Assembly (NCBI GenBank): GCA_031401675.1
Contig: JANNRR010000166.1
Span: forward strand, 1 to 64,000
Length of the DNA stretch: 64,000 nt
Source of the DNA: JANNRR01 sp031401675
Lineage (GTDB): Bacteria > Pseudomonadota > Alphaproteobacteria > Rhodobacterales > Rhodobacteraceae
Direction of reading: 5' to 3'
Shown in pieces: positions 24,569 through 33,709 of this stretch (positions within the stretch are counted from its first letter, which is position 1; the number at the start of each line of letters is the position of its first letter). The notes below the pieces were generated by a model. That model saw only the letters and a list, made by a program, of their open reading frames with translations. It was not told where the DNA came from and did no database searches. The position numbers were made by a program, and so were the translations under genes.

Positions 24569-27500
24569 ATGAAACCAAGCTTTGCACTGAACTTTACGCA
24601 GGACGGTATCGGCCTTCTGCACCGCACCGCACGCGGCTGGTTGCTGCTTGGGGAAGCCGCGATCAACGATCCGGCGCTGAGTGACTCGCTGGGCTACCTG
24701 CGTGCGACCGCCCTGGGGCTGGAACCGCGCGGCATCGCGACAAAGCTGATCATTCCGAATAGTGAGATACTTTACACCAACATCGAAGCCCCTGGCCCCG
24801 AGGCTGCCAAACGGCGGACGCAGATTCAGCGCGGACTGGAAGGGCTGACGCCCTATCCGACTGAGGATTTGGTGTTTGACTGGAGCGGTAGCGGGCCGGT
24901 CGTTCAAGTGGCGGTAGTTGCCCGCGAAACCTTGGCCGAAGCCGAAGCCTTTGCACGTGAAAACCGGTTCAACCCGCTGTCGTTCGTGGCGATCCCGGGA
25001 GCAGGGGCGTTCGACGGCGAGCCGTTCTTTGGCCCGACCTCACAGGCTGCCGCCAGTCTGCCGCACGGGGAAAAGCTTGAACGTGACCGGACGCCGGTCC
25101 GGATCATAGGTGGCGGCGATTCAGCAGCGGTGCCTGCAAGTTTTGGTCCGAGCGTCCATGCACCGGACCTGCTTCCCGAAACGGTGGCCCCGGATGATGC
25201 AGTCGAAACTCCCTTTGCAATATCTGCCGCTTCAGTGGTCGCTGATGCCGATCTGATGGAAGAGGTCGTGCAATCCGATGCTGGAAAAGCGCAAATCGGT
25301 AGCGATCATGCTGATGACGCCGATCCTATTGTACTACCTCTCGGTGACCCGGTGCTTGACTTGGACAATATCCAAGCAGAGCAGCTTACGGTTACCACAA
25401 GTGACCCAGCGGCACCGGATAGCAGCGCGCCTTCGGTTCTGGCGGCGGAACTAGCGACCGATGCCTACAGCGATTCTGCGGCAGGATCCGTTGCTTCCGA
25501 AACGGCAGCGAACCGCGCGGCTCGGCGCAAAGCGCGACATTTGACGCCGCACGCTGCGGCCCGCCCGACAATAGCGGCCTTTGTTGACCTGATGCCGGAA
25601 GCCCCGGCCATGTTCGACGTTCCGCAGGACGAACCCGAACGCGTTCCTTCGCTCGCCAACGGCGATAATGCCCCTGCCCCGACTTTTATCACGCATCGCG
25701 ACGCCTTTGCCAGAATGGCCGAGCAACCGCTTTTCGGGTCCGTTGCCGCAAGGATGACAGTCAACGCCGCTGCCGACCCGTCGCACGAAGCAGACGCCGG
25801 GATTCGCGACGCAGCTTCGTTGTCTGGGGTTACGGCGGCAGATCTGCCGCTAAACGGCGAAGCCGACCCGGTGATCGGTTTCTCTGCCCCGGTGCGGTCG
25901 CCGGGCCGAGCTAATGGACCAGCTCGGGTTGCGGACCCCAGAGCCAAGCTGGTCACCCCGGCAAAGTCCGGGAACCAAACCGGACAAGCCGCCAGATTTG
26001 TGCCACTGAAGGCCAAGACGGTAAGTCTGAAACTTGACAGCGGTTCGCCCAAGGTAACTGCCAAACAGACCGCTCCTCGCAGCGAAACCGCCGCAGAAAT
26101 CAGTCGCCGGGATCTAGGCTCGAAACCGGCGCAGCGTGGCAAGCCACGGTATCTGGGCCTGATTCTGACCCTGCTGCTTCTGGCGTTTCTGGCCGCCGTT
26201 GCTATCTGGTCAACGTATTTCCTGTCAGACCGGCTTGGATCCCTGTTCGGATCGCCTGACCGCGCCGTGGCATTGTCCGGGGCAGAATTACGCGCCGGAA
26301 CTGAAGGCGCGTCAAGCGCCGAGCCAGCGGGCCAATCTTCCGGGCTGGCCGAGGTGTCTGCACCGGTCTTGCTTGCGCCGACCAGGCCTGATCCAGCGCG
26401 GGATGATTCCGGTACCCTTCCCGACGACGGTGTGATCATTTCGGGCGGCGTTGACCCTGAACCGACAGGGTTGGCAGTGGCTGACACTCAGGCCGATGTC
26501 GCGACATTGTCATCCTCCTCTGACCCCGCTGCCGAAGCAGAGGCCGAAGATTCGACCGCGTTGGCGACCGAACAGTTCGCTATTCTTGAGCATGTGATCG
26601 CCGAACCCTCCCCTGCCCGCCTTTCAGACAATGTCGAGGCGCTGCCCGCAGAAACCGACAACTCAACTGCGACGATGACGGGCCAACCCGCTCCTCTGCC
26701 GGAACCGGAGCCTGCACCAGAGCTTGACCCGACGACGCTCGTTGAAACCAGCGTGCCGTCGGCTGAGTTGACGACCGCAACCGCCGTTTCAACGCCGGAG
26801 CCAGGTCGGAACATCGGTGTCGATGCACCGGTTGCTTTGAACGCAGGGTGGGAGTCCGCATCCAGCGGCCCGCAAGCCTTGCCTCAGCAATCTGCCTTTT
26901 CGGGCGATGTACGCCCGCTGACGCCAGTACCACCCGCGCCGTTCGGCACATTCTTTGAACGCGACGCCCAGGGATTTGTCGTCGCTTCGCCCGAAGGTGC
27001 CCTGACGCCGGAAGGGGCGCTGGTCTTCGCGGGACGGCCATCGGTTTCGGCTCCGCCGCGATCTGCTGCCGTGTCTGGCACGACCGATCCCGCGATATCA
27101 ACAGTAACTGCCGAAGCTGGTTCCATATCGCCGGTAGAAGGCCAAGGCGCTTTGTCAATTGATCGCGCATCGGCTGTCGCCGCCGCCGCCGTTACTCCTG
27201 CTGATCCGGGCACTTCGGCAGCAGACGCAGATACCGGGGCCGACGCCGCCGTTGCATCTGATCCGGCCCTTGCCGACTTTCGGCCGCGGGCTCGCCCGGC
27301 GAATCTGATCGGCCCGCAGGATGATACGGCGCTGCGCCGGGAACCACAGATCGCAACGACTTCGACCATGCGACCGAAGCCAAGATTCACAGTATTTTCG
27401 CAGGGCACAGCTTCTGCAGCGCCATTGCTGGAGCAAGTGGTGGCCGGCAAAGCCGATTTCGCCACGGCCAGCCTGCAGGCGGTCGCCGTGTCTAGCAGGC

Positions 27501-27973
27501 CCAGCCTGCGACCCAGAACCCTGTCTGCCAGCATCGAAGCGGCGCTGGCCGAAACCTCGCCGTCCCCTGCCGAGCCAGCGCTGACTGCTTCCGCCACACC
27601 GCAGGCTCGCCCGCAGCCGCTGCCCGAACCGGAGGCCGAGCGGGTTGCCGCGCCGCAAGAAGACCCGGGCCTGCAGGAAGATGATCAGGAACCCGAACTT
27701 GCATCCGCAGCGCCTGCGGTCCCGACCAAGGCATCGGTGGCCAAGCAGGCAACGTTCGCGAACGCGATCAACCTGAGCAAGGTCAATCTGATCGGTGTCT
27801 ACGGTACGCCGTCAATGCGATACGCGCTGGTGCGGCTGGGCACCGGCCGGGTGGTCCGGGTCAAGGTCGGCGACCGAGTCGACGGCGGCAAGGTTGCCGC
27901 CATCGGCGATCAGGAACTGCGCTATGTGAAAAACGGGCGAAACGTCGTATTGGCTATGCCCCGCAACGGCTGA
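24569..27973 (+). CDS. Large protein with PilM/GspL-like head and PilP/GspC-like tail
   Basis: The 1134-residue product has three parts. Residues 1-150 resemble the actin-like cytoplasmic fold of PilM/GspL (SFALNFTQDGIGLLHRTARG, then RGLEGLTPYPTEDLVFDWSG). A long Ala/Pro/Asp-rich low-complexity stretch follows, with one membrane helix near 527-550 (LGLILTLLLLAFLAAVAIWS). A short C-terminal domain (about 1064-1134) has NLIGVYGTPSMRYALVRLG and RVVRVKVGDRVDGGKVAAIG, like the periplasmic HR domain of GspC or PilP. Topology would be cytoplasm-membrane-periplasm. No other pilus or type II secretion gene is in the window. The domain calls rest on motif resemblance. Confidence 0.65.
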   Translation: MKPSFALNFTQDGIGLLHRTARGWLLLGEAAINDPALSDSLGYLRATALGLEPRGIATKLIIPNSEILYTNIEAPGPEAAKRRTQIQRGLEGLTPYPTEDLVFDWSGSGPVVQVAVVARETLAEAEAFARENRFNPLSFVAIPGAGAFDGEPFFGPTSQAAASLPHGEKLERDRTPVRIIGGGDSAAVPASFGPSVHAPDLLPETVAPDDAVETPFAISAASVVADADLMEEVVQSDAGKAQIGSDHADDADPIVLPLGDPVLDLDNIQAEQLTVTTSDPAAPDSSAPSVLAAELATDAYSDSAAGSVASETAANRAARRKARHLTPHAAARPTIAAFVDLMPEAPAMFDVPQDEPERVPSLANGDNAPAPTFITHRDAFARMAEQPLFGSVAARMTVNAAADPSHEADAGIRDAASLSGVTAADLPLNGEADPVIGFSAPVRSPGRANGPARVADPRAKLVTPAKSGNQTGQAARFVPLKAKTVSLKLDSGSPKVTAKQTAPRSETAAEISRRDLGSKPAQRGKPRYLGLILTLLLLAFLAAVAIWSTYFLSDRLGSLFGSPDRAVALSGAELRAGTEGASSAEPAGQSSGLAEVSAPVLLAPTRPDPARDDSGTLPDDGVIISGGVDPEPTGLAVADTQADVATLSSSSDPAAEAEAEDSTALATEQFAILEHVIAEPSPARLSDNVEALPAETDNSTATMTGQPAPLPEPEPAPELDPTTLVETSVPSAELTTATAVSTPEPGRNIGVDAPVALNAGWESASSGPQALPQQSAFSGDVRPLTPVPPAPFGTFFERDAQGFVVASPEGALTPEGALVFAGRPSVSAPPRSAAVSGTTDPAISTVTAEAGSISPVEGQGALSIDRASAVAAAAVTPADPGTSAADADTGADAAVASDPALADFRPRARPANLIGPQDDTALRREPQIATTSTMRPKPRFTVFSQGTASAAPLLEQVVAGKADFATASLQAVAVSSRPSLRPRTLSASIEAALAETSPSPAEPALTASATPQARPQPLPEPEAERVAAPQEDPGLQEDDQEPELASAAPAVPTKASVAKQATFANAINLSKVNLIGVYGTPSMRYALVRLGTGRVVRVKVGDRVDGGKVAAIGDQELRYVKNGRNVVLAMPRNG

Positions 27974-28134
27974 TTCCGGACCGGCAATGGACGGTTTTCA
28001 ATTGCGTCACGGTAGTGTGTTGCTTCGGGCCACAACTTCCTAACGCCGGCCGACCTTTTCCTGCCCCGGTTGAACTTGCCATCCGTCGTGGCATGTGGCC
28101 AAATTGAATTATCCTCGGAATCCCGGGAACATCC

Positions 28135-30039
28135 ATGGAAAGCATCTTGTTTCAGGCCAGCATTTATCTGGCCGCCGCGCTGATTGTGGTGCCGATTGCC
28201 GCACGGCTTGGCCTTGGGTCGGTATTTGGCTATCTGGCAGCGGGCATCTTGATCGGCCCGGTCCTGCATCTGGTCGGCAGCGAAACCGCTGATCTTCAGC
28301 ATTTTGCCGAGTTCGGCGTGGTGCTGATGCTGTTCCTGATCGGGCTGGAACTGGAGCCCAAGGCGCTTTGGTCGATGCGCCATCGGCTGATCGGGCTGGG
28401 TGGGCTGCAGGTCGGTCTGACAATGGTCGCCGTCACCGTCGCGTCGATCCAGCTTGGCCTGGCCTGGCAGACCGGGCTGGTGCTGGGCATGCTGTTTGCC
28501 CTGTCCTCGACCGCCATCGTCCTACAGTCGCTGAATGAAAAAAACCTCCTGGAGACAACGGGCGGCAGGTCAACGTTTGCGGTGCTTCTGACTCAGGACA
28601 TTGCCGTAATCCCGATGCTTGCGGTCATCCCGCTACTGGCATTGGACGGCCTGGCCCCGCCAGTGACAACCGAGCCGCACGGGCCAGTGGGTACGACGGG
28701 CGCAATTCTGGCATTTGTCGAAAGCCTGCCCGGTTGGGGCTATACGCTGCTGACGCTGGCGATCGTAGCGGCGATCATTCTGGGCGGACATTATCTGACC
28801 CGCCCTGTGTTTCGCTACATCCACGCGGCTCGCCTTCGCGAACTGTCGCTGTTCGTCGGGCTGCTGATTGTGATGGGCATCGCGTTTGCGATGATCCTCG
28901 TCGGATTGTCGCCCGCCCTTGGCACATTTCTGGCGGGCGTCGTGCTCGCCAACTCGGAATTCCGGCACCAGTTGGAGGCAGACATCGAGCCCTTCAAGGG
29001 AATTCTGCTGGGCCTTTTCTTCATCACCGTTGGGGCCGGCATCGATTTAAGAGTCTTTCTGGCGCAGCCGTTCATGATTCTCGGGCTGACCCTAGGCCTG
29101 ATCGCCTTGAAGGGAGCCACTCTTTACGGACTGGCGCGGCTTTTCAGCATGCAGGGGCGAGACCGCTGGCTGTTCACTTTCAGCCTGGCTCAGGCGGGCG
29201 AATTTGGGTTTGTGGTGGTCAGCTTTGCGGTACAGCAGGCCGTTATGCCGCTGCCGGTTTCGCAAGTGGCATTGTTGATCATCAGCCTCTCTATGTTGCT
29301 GACACCACTTCTTTTCATCGCTTTTGACCGGATAGCCCGCCGGCTATCGGCGGCACGTCGCGGTGAACGCCACCCCGATGTCATCGACGAGCATGGCAAT
29401 GTGATAATCGTGGGCATCGGCCGATTCGGTCAGGTGGTCAACCGGCTGGTGCGCAATTCCGGTGTCAGCACGACGGTGCTGGACAGCAACATGACGACGA
29501 TCGACTTGCTGCGCCGTTTTGGCGTCAAGGGCTTCTATGGCGACCCGACCCGGCCCGAGCTTCTGGAATCGGCCGGGCTGTCCAAAGCCAAAGTTCTGGT
29601 CGTTGCCGTGGATGACAAGGATGCTGCGCTCAAGATCGTCGCCTATGCGCGGAAATCTCGACCGGACCTGCACATTGTGGCGCGGGCCCATGACCGGGTG
29701 CATGTGTTCGAGCTTTTTCGGGCAGGGGCAAATGACATCGTCCGCGAGATGTTCGACAGCTCCATCAGAGCCGGTCGTTATGTCTTAGAAAACACAGGAT
29801 TTACAGAGTTTGAAGCCTCCGAATTATCCAAGGCATTCTATATCCATGATCGCACCTCTGTCCGCGATTTGGCGGCACTTTGGGTGCCGGGCCAGCCCAT
29901 CGAACAGAACGAAGCCTATGTCAAACGTGCGCGGGAATTGAACCGCGACCTTGAAACCGCGCTGATCGCACGACTGGACCAGGGGTCGGTCACGCTAACC
30001 GAAACAGCAGCGGATCAATTGAACGAGACCGGCACATGA
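28135..30039 (+). CDS. Monovalent cation:proton antiporter-2 (Kef type) with RCK domain
   Basis: The 634-residue protein has 12 or so membrane segments of the CPA2 family (GSVFGYLAAGILIGPVLHLV, ALSSTAIVLQSLNEKNLLET, QAGEFGFVVVSFAVQQ). A cytosolic TrkA-N domain follows, with the dinucleotide motif NVIIVGIGRFGQVVNRLV and FYGDPTRPELLESAGL. It probably exchanges K+ or Na+ for protons under control of a bound nucleotide or thiol. The end of the gene lies in a long perfect hairpin. Confidence 0.9.
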   Translation: MESILFQASIYLAAALIVVPIAARLGLGSVFGYLAAGILIGPVLHLVGSETADLQHFAEFGVVLMLFLIGLELEPKALWSMRHRLIGLGGLQVGLTMVAVTVASIQLGLAWQTGLVLGMLFALSSTAIVLQSLNEKNLLETTGGRSTFAVLLTQDIAVIPMLAVIPLLALDGLAPPVTTEPHGPVGTTGAILAFVESLPGWGYTLLTLAIVAAIILGGHYLTRPVFRYIHAARLRELSLFVGLLIVMGIAFAMILVGLSPALGTFLAGVVLANSEFRHQLEADIEPFKGILLGLFFITVGAGIDLRVFLAQPFMILGLTLGLIALKGATLYGLARLFSMQGRDRWLFTFSLAQAGEFGFVVVSFAVQQAVMPLPVSQVALLIISLSMLLTPLLFIAFDRIARRLSAARRGERHPDVIDEHGNVIIVGIGRFGQVVNRLVRNSGVSTTVLDSNMTTIDLLRRFGVKGFYGDPTRPELLESAGLSKAKVLVVAVDDKDAALKIVAYARKSRPDLHIVARAHDRVHVFELFRAGANDIVREMFDSSIRAGRYVLENTGFTEFEASELSKAFYIHDRTSVRDLAALWVPGQPIEQNEAYVKRARELNRDLETALIARLDQGSVTLTETAADQLNETGT

Positions 30040-30050
30040 TGCCGGTCTCG
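30024..30050 (+). terminator. Perfect 11-bp hairpin around the Kef stop codon
   Basis: CGAGACCGGCA and TGCCGGTCTCG form 11 perfect pairs. The loop CATGA holds the stop codon TGA (30037-30039). An outer CAATTG pair (30016-30021 with 30054-30059) can extend the stem across a small internal loop. There is no T tract. The position, between convergent genes, fits a terminator. Confidence 0.55.
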
Positions 30051-30134
30051 GGCCAATTGCCGGGCAAGCTTTGCCCTGTTTCGAGAAATCCCAAGCAATG
30101 ACTTCAGAAGACGTGGCGGCGTAGGCAGCGCGCC

Positions 30135-31154
30135 TCAGCCCGCCGACACTCCCGCTTCGGCAAACGTCGCCATCCTGCTGTGGCAAGCGACGGCACCCTG
30201 CAGAATGCCGATTGCCAATGCCGCACCAGACCCTTCGCCAAGGCGGAGGTCAAGCGACAGCAACGGCGGTTTGCCCAGCAGACCGAGCAGTCGCCCATGC
30301 GCCCCTTCGGCGGACAGGTGCCCGGCTACGGCATGGTCAAGCGATCCCGGGTTACAGCATTCCAGCACGGCTGCGGCTGCGGTACAGATGAACCCGTCAA
30401 GAATCACCGGAACACGCTCGGCATGAGCGCGGGCGATGGCCCCGGCCATGCCCGCAAGCTCAAACCCGCCAAGGCAACGCAGAACTTGCAGCGGGTCGGA
30501 AACGGCGTGGGAATGCAGTTTCAGCCCGGCGTTGACCACGTCGGTCTTCCGCGAAAGGGTGCCGTCGTCGACGCCGGTTCCCCGGCCGACCCAGTGGGTA
30601 GCGTCACCGCCAAAAAGCCCGGCCGCAACCGCCGCCGCCACCGTGGTATTGCCGATGCCCATTTCGCCCACAACCAACAGATCGGTGGCTGCATCAACTG
30701 CATCCCATCCTTGCGCCAGCGCAGACACCACTTGGTCTTCGGTCATCGCCGGTTGCATGGTGAAATCGGCGGTCGGATGGTCGAGGTCAAACGCCTCTAC
30801 ATCCAGCTTTGCGCCGAACGTCCTGGCCAATTGATTGATCGCCGCCCCCCCAGCCCGGAAATTGGCGACCATCTGTGCGGTCACAGACGCCGGAAAGGCC
30901 GAAATTCCTTGCGCAGCCACCCCATGATTGCCGGCAAAAACTATGATCTGCGGCTGTTCGATAGCCGGGCGGTCGATTCCGCGCCATCCGGCGTACCAGA
31001 TTGCAAGCTCCTCCAGCCGACCCAATGCGCCCGGCGGCTTGGTCAATTGGCTGTTGCGAAATCCGGCGGCGGCGGCAGCCGCCGCATCAGGGCAAGGCAA
31101 ATCGCGAAGGACGGTGCGAAATTCGCTTAGGCTGGCAAAGGGGGCATTGATCAT
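30135..31154 (-). CDS. cobT: Nicotinate-nucleotide:dimethylbenzimidazole phosphoribosyltransferase
   Basis: The 339-residue protein has the family pattern: LTKPPGALGRLEELAIWYAG, IIVFAGNHGVAAQGISAFP, VGEMGIGNTTVAAAVAAG and the catalytic Glu in TFAEAGVSAG at the C-terminus. It makes alpha-ribazole phosphate for the lower ligand of cobalamin. The start is the ATG at 31154; the frame continues open for 140 codons upstream into cobS, which is a shadow. It is divergent from cobS. Confidence 0.93.
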   Translation of the reverse strand: MINAPFASLSEFRTVLRDLPCPDAAAAAAAGFRNSQLTKPPGALGRLEELAIWYAGWRGIDRPAIEQPQIIVFAGNHGVAAQGISAFPASVTAQMVANFRAGGAAINQLARTFGAKLDVEAFDLDHPTADFTMQPAMTEDQVVSALAQGWDAVDAATDLLVVGEMGIGNTTVAAAVAAGLFGGDATHWVGRGTGVDDGTLSRKTDVVNAGLKLHSHAVSDPLQVLRCLGGFELAGMAGAIARAHAERVPVILDGFICTAAAAVLECCNPGSLDHAVAGHLSAEGAHGRLLGLLGKPPLLSLDLRLGEGSGAALAIGILQGAVACHSRMATFAEAGVSAG

Positions 31155-31230
31155 CTTGTTCTCGTTGCGTGTCGGGTCCGGCTTGTCTATCGAGAAGGCC
31201 AACCGGGAAACAGACAGAATGACCCTCTGA

Positions 31231-31989
31231 ATGCCACAAACCGACACGCGCCTGATGGCACTCGAGGATCTGGCTGCGGCACTCGGGCTGTTGACCCGTC
31301 TGCCAGTGCTGGCATCGCCGAGCCGCGGCGCGGCATCGGCTTGGGCGTGGCCGTTGGCGGGGGCAGTGGTAGCCATCATCGCAGCATTCTGCGGCAGTGC
31401 AGCGCTGTCCGCCGGATTGTCGCCGGAACTGGCGGCCGGGATTGCCCTGCTGACGCTGGTGATTCTGACCGGTGCCATGCATGAGGACGGCCTTGCGGAT
31501 TCAGCCGATGGCCTTTGGGGTAGTTGGGACAAGGCGCGGCGGTTGGAAATCATGGCCGACAGCCGGATCGGCACTTATGGCGTGCTGGCACTGCTGTTGG
31601 TGACCGGGATGCGCTGGCAGGCCCTGTCCGGCATGTTCTCGGCCGGGTCGGTATGGGTGCCTCTGGTTGTTGCGGCCCTTCTGTCGCGCGCGCTGATGGT
31701 GACGGTAATGGCTGCCTTGGCAAATGCCAAAGGCACCGGGTTGTCACAATCGGTTGGCAGGCCATCGGCATCTACCGCCGCTATCGCCGCTGCCATTGCG
31801 TTTGGACCAGCGATGCTATTGACAGGCCCGGTCACGATCCTCGCGACCCTGATTGCCGGGTTGGCGGTCCTGACGGTCGCGCTGCTGGCGCGGGGGAAGA
31901 TCGGCGGGCAGACCGGTGACATCCTGGGTGCAGCGCAACAAGCCGCAGAGGTGACGGTGCTGGCGGTGCTTTCTGTCGCACTTGCATAG
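31231..31989 (+). CDS. cobS: Adenosylcobinamide-GDP ribazoletransferase
   Basis: The 252-residue membrane protein has LLTRLPV near the N-terminus and the acidic signature MHEDGLADSADGLWGSWDKA, followed by RLEIMADSRIGTYGVLALLL and several hydrophobic segments. It joins adenosylcobinamide-GDP to alpha-ribazole (phosphate) in the last steps of cobalamin synthesis. It is paired head to head with cobT (76 nt between starts), a regular arrangement for these two. Confidence 0.93.
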   Translation: MPQTDTRLMALEDLAAALGLLTRLPVLASPSRGAASAWAWPLAGAVVAIIAAFCGSAALSAGLSPELAAGIALLTLVILTGAMHEDGLADSADGLWGSWDKARRLEIMADSRIGTYGVLALLLVTGMRWQALSGMFSAGSVWVPLVVAALLSRALMVTVMAALANAKGTGLSQSVGRPSASTAAIAAAIAFGPAMLLTGPVTILATLIAGLAVLTVALLARGKIGGQTGDILGAAQQAAEVTVLAVLSVALA

Positions 31990-32054
31990 GAGCCAAGCCG
32001 ACAATAGAAACCGCGCCCAAACAGGGGCGCGGTCGGGTCAGCAGGCAAACTCGT

Positions 32055-32564
32055 TCAGGCCGCGCGCGACAACAGAACTTGATCGACCGATTTCTGCGCG
32101 CTCAACTCATCGGTTCCGCCGACAGCGGCAACTTCGCGAGTCAACCGTTCCAGTGCAGCTTCGTACAGCTGACGTTCGGAATAGCTTTGTTCGCGCTGAT
32201 CGTCGGTGCGATAGAGATCGCGAACCACTTCGGCAATCGACAACAAATCGCCAGAGTTGATCTTTTGCTCATACTCTTGCGCCCGACGCGACCACATAGC
32301 CCGCTTGACCCGGGCCTTGCCTTTGAGCGTGTCCATCGCCTTGGTCACCACATCCGGCGACGACAAAGACCGCATCCCGATTTCGGTCGCCTTGTGGGTA
32401 GGCACCCGAAGCGTCATCTTGTCCTTTTCGAACGAAATCACGAACAATTCAAGCCGAAGGCCAGCAATTTCCTGTTCCTCGATCGAAATGATGCGCCCGA
32501 CTCCATGCGCCGGATACACCACGAACTCATCGGGGCGGAAATCAGATCTCTTTGACTTGTTCAT
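32055..32564 (-). CDS. carD: CarD-family transcription regulator
   Basis: The 169-residue protein has the N-terminal RNA-polymerase interaction Tudor-like domain (DEFVVYPAHGVGRIISIEEQ) and the helical DNA-binding region with ALERLTREVAAVGGTDEL near the C-terminus. It also has RAMWSRRAQEYEQKINSGDL, a typical CarD stretch. It stabilises open complexes at rRNA and other promoters. The gene neighbourhood (fdxA upstream) is the usual alphaproteobacterial order. Confidence 0.93.
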   Translation of the reverse strand: MNKSKRSDFRPDEFVVYPAHGVGRIISIEEQEIAGLRLELFVISFEKDKMTLRVPTHKATEIGMRSLSSPDVVTKAMDTLKGKARVKRAMWSRRAQEYEQKINSGDLLSIAEVVRDLYRTDDQREQSYSERQLYEAALERLTREVAAVGGTDELSAQKSVDQVLLSRAA

Positions 32565-32877
32565 TCAGGTGTTTCCTCAATCGGGTCATGGGCGCAAATT
32601 CACAGAAACACCCTCCGGGATAGAGAAGTATCCCGGTGGCAGTCAATTTCCGCGTTTCATTGTCGGTCCGGCAAACCAGCAAATTTGCCGACGGACCAGT
32701 GATCCCAGTGCATTTGTGAAACATACATAACAGAAAAAAGGCACGAATCAAAGCCTTGCGACGCAGCGAAACCGTGCGGCAATGTCGCAATCACGCCTTT
32801 TTGCCGACGCATTGCCGATAAGGCACCAGAATTGACGATGCCGACCTGCACCAGGTCCGTCCGATTCGATCCGGGTC
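32565..32877. other. carD-fdxA intergenic region
   Basis: There are 313 nt without a convincing gene. The short frames here lack family similarity and ribosome binding sites. The region presumably carries the carD promoter; no clear hexamers or palindromes were recognised. Confidence 0.5.
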
Positions 32878-33216
32878 TCAGCCTCCGGACCCTGCGGATT
32901 CGGAAAAGTACTTCGCCAGCTTGCCGATTTCGCCGTCATGGGCATCGGCGTCCGGCAGCGGGTCCTTTTTAGTGATGATCACCGGCCAGGCCTCGGAATA
33001 TTTCCGGTTGAACTCGACCCACTTGTCCATATCCGGTTCGGTGTCCGGCTTGATCGCGTCAACCGGGCACTCCGGCTCACACACGCCGCAGTCGATGCAT
33101 TCGTCCGGATGGATGACGAGCATGTTCTCGCCCTCATAGAAGCAGTCGACCGGGCAAACCTCGACGCAGTCGGTGTATTTGCAGGCGATGCAGCTTTCGA
33201 TGACGACATAGGTCAT
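32878..33216 (-). CDS. fdxA: 7Fe ferredoxin
   Basis: The 112-residue ferredoxin has the FdxA-type arrangement: CIACKYTDCVEVCPVDCFYE for a 3Fe-4S plus shared ligand, then CIDCGVCEPECPVDAIKPDT for the 4Fe-4S cluster. A C-terminal extension (WVEFNRKYSEAWPVITKKD-like) is typical. It should act as a low-potential electron carrier in the cytosol. Confidence 0.94.
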   Translation of the reverse strand: MTYVVIESCIACKYTDCVEVCPVDCFYEGENMLVIHPDECIDCGVCEPECPVDAIKPDTEPDMDKWVEFNRKYSEAWPVIITKKDPLPDADAHDGEIGKLAKYFSESAGSGG

Positions 33217-33283
33217 GGGTCGGAACTTTCCTGAGCGGCGCAGGCTTCTGCAACCGCGAATTTAGGTAGACCAGTCGCCGGGA

Positions 33284-33706
33284 TCATTCAAGCGGCGGTC
33301 GGCGCGAAAGGTCGTAGGTCCGGCGATCTTTCTTGGTCGGTCGACCGCCCCTGTGGCCACTGCCGTCAAATCCCGGGGCCGGGCCGGCCAGCGAATTATC
33401 CGGCAAAGAAGAAGCCACCGGCTGAGGGTCCATATCCATGTAGAGCAACTGTGCCTCGGCTGCCGGGCCGCGCCGTTCACCAATCACCTCGACCTGGATC
33501 AGGCGAACCCGGTCACCGGCCGCAAAGGTCAGGGTATCGCCGGCCCCGATCAAGGTCGCCGCCTTGGTTACGCGGGCTGCATTCACTCGAACATGACCAG
33601 CCTGCACTTCACGCGTGGCAAGACTGCGGGTTTTGAAGAACCGTGCCTGCCAAAGCCATTTGTCCAGCCTGGTTGTCAGACGCGGCGCTTGCGGCTCGGC
33701 AGGCAA
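33284..33706 (-). CDS. S4-domain RNA-binding protein (Hsp15-like)
   Basis: The 140-residue protein starts with an S4 domain (TRLDKWLWQARFFKTRSLAT, then VQAGHVRVNAARVTKAATLI and GDTLTF). A basic, disordered tail with GHRGGRPTKKDRR follows. E. coli Hsp15 uses this domain to bind stalled 50S subunits. It starts 3 nt after the stop of the helicase gene, so the two are almost certainly co-transcribed. Confidence 0.9.
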   Translation of the reverse strand: MPAEPQAPRLTTRLDKWLWQARFFKTRSLATREVQAGHVRVNAARVTKAATLIGAGDTLTFAAGDRVRLIQVEVIGERRGPAAEAQLLYMDMDPQPVASSLPDNSLAGPAPGFDGSGHRGGRPTKKDRRTYDLSRRPPLE

Positions 33707-33709
33707 GCG

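Noticed and set aside
28135..30039. Divergent partner or regulator (KefF/KefG type) for the antiporter
   Set aside because: No flavodoxin-like gene is adjacent; the neighbours are the PilM-like protein and cobT.
32657..32945. Small minus-strand ORFs between fdxA and carD
   Set aside because: Composition is low in hydrophobic residues with no domain or ribosome site; they look like chance frames in GC-rich DNA.
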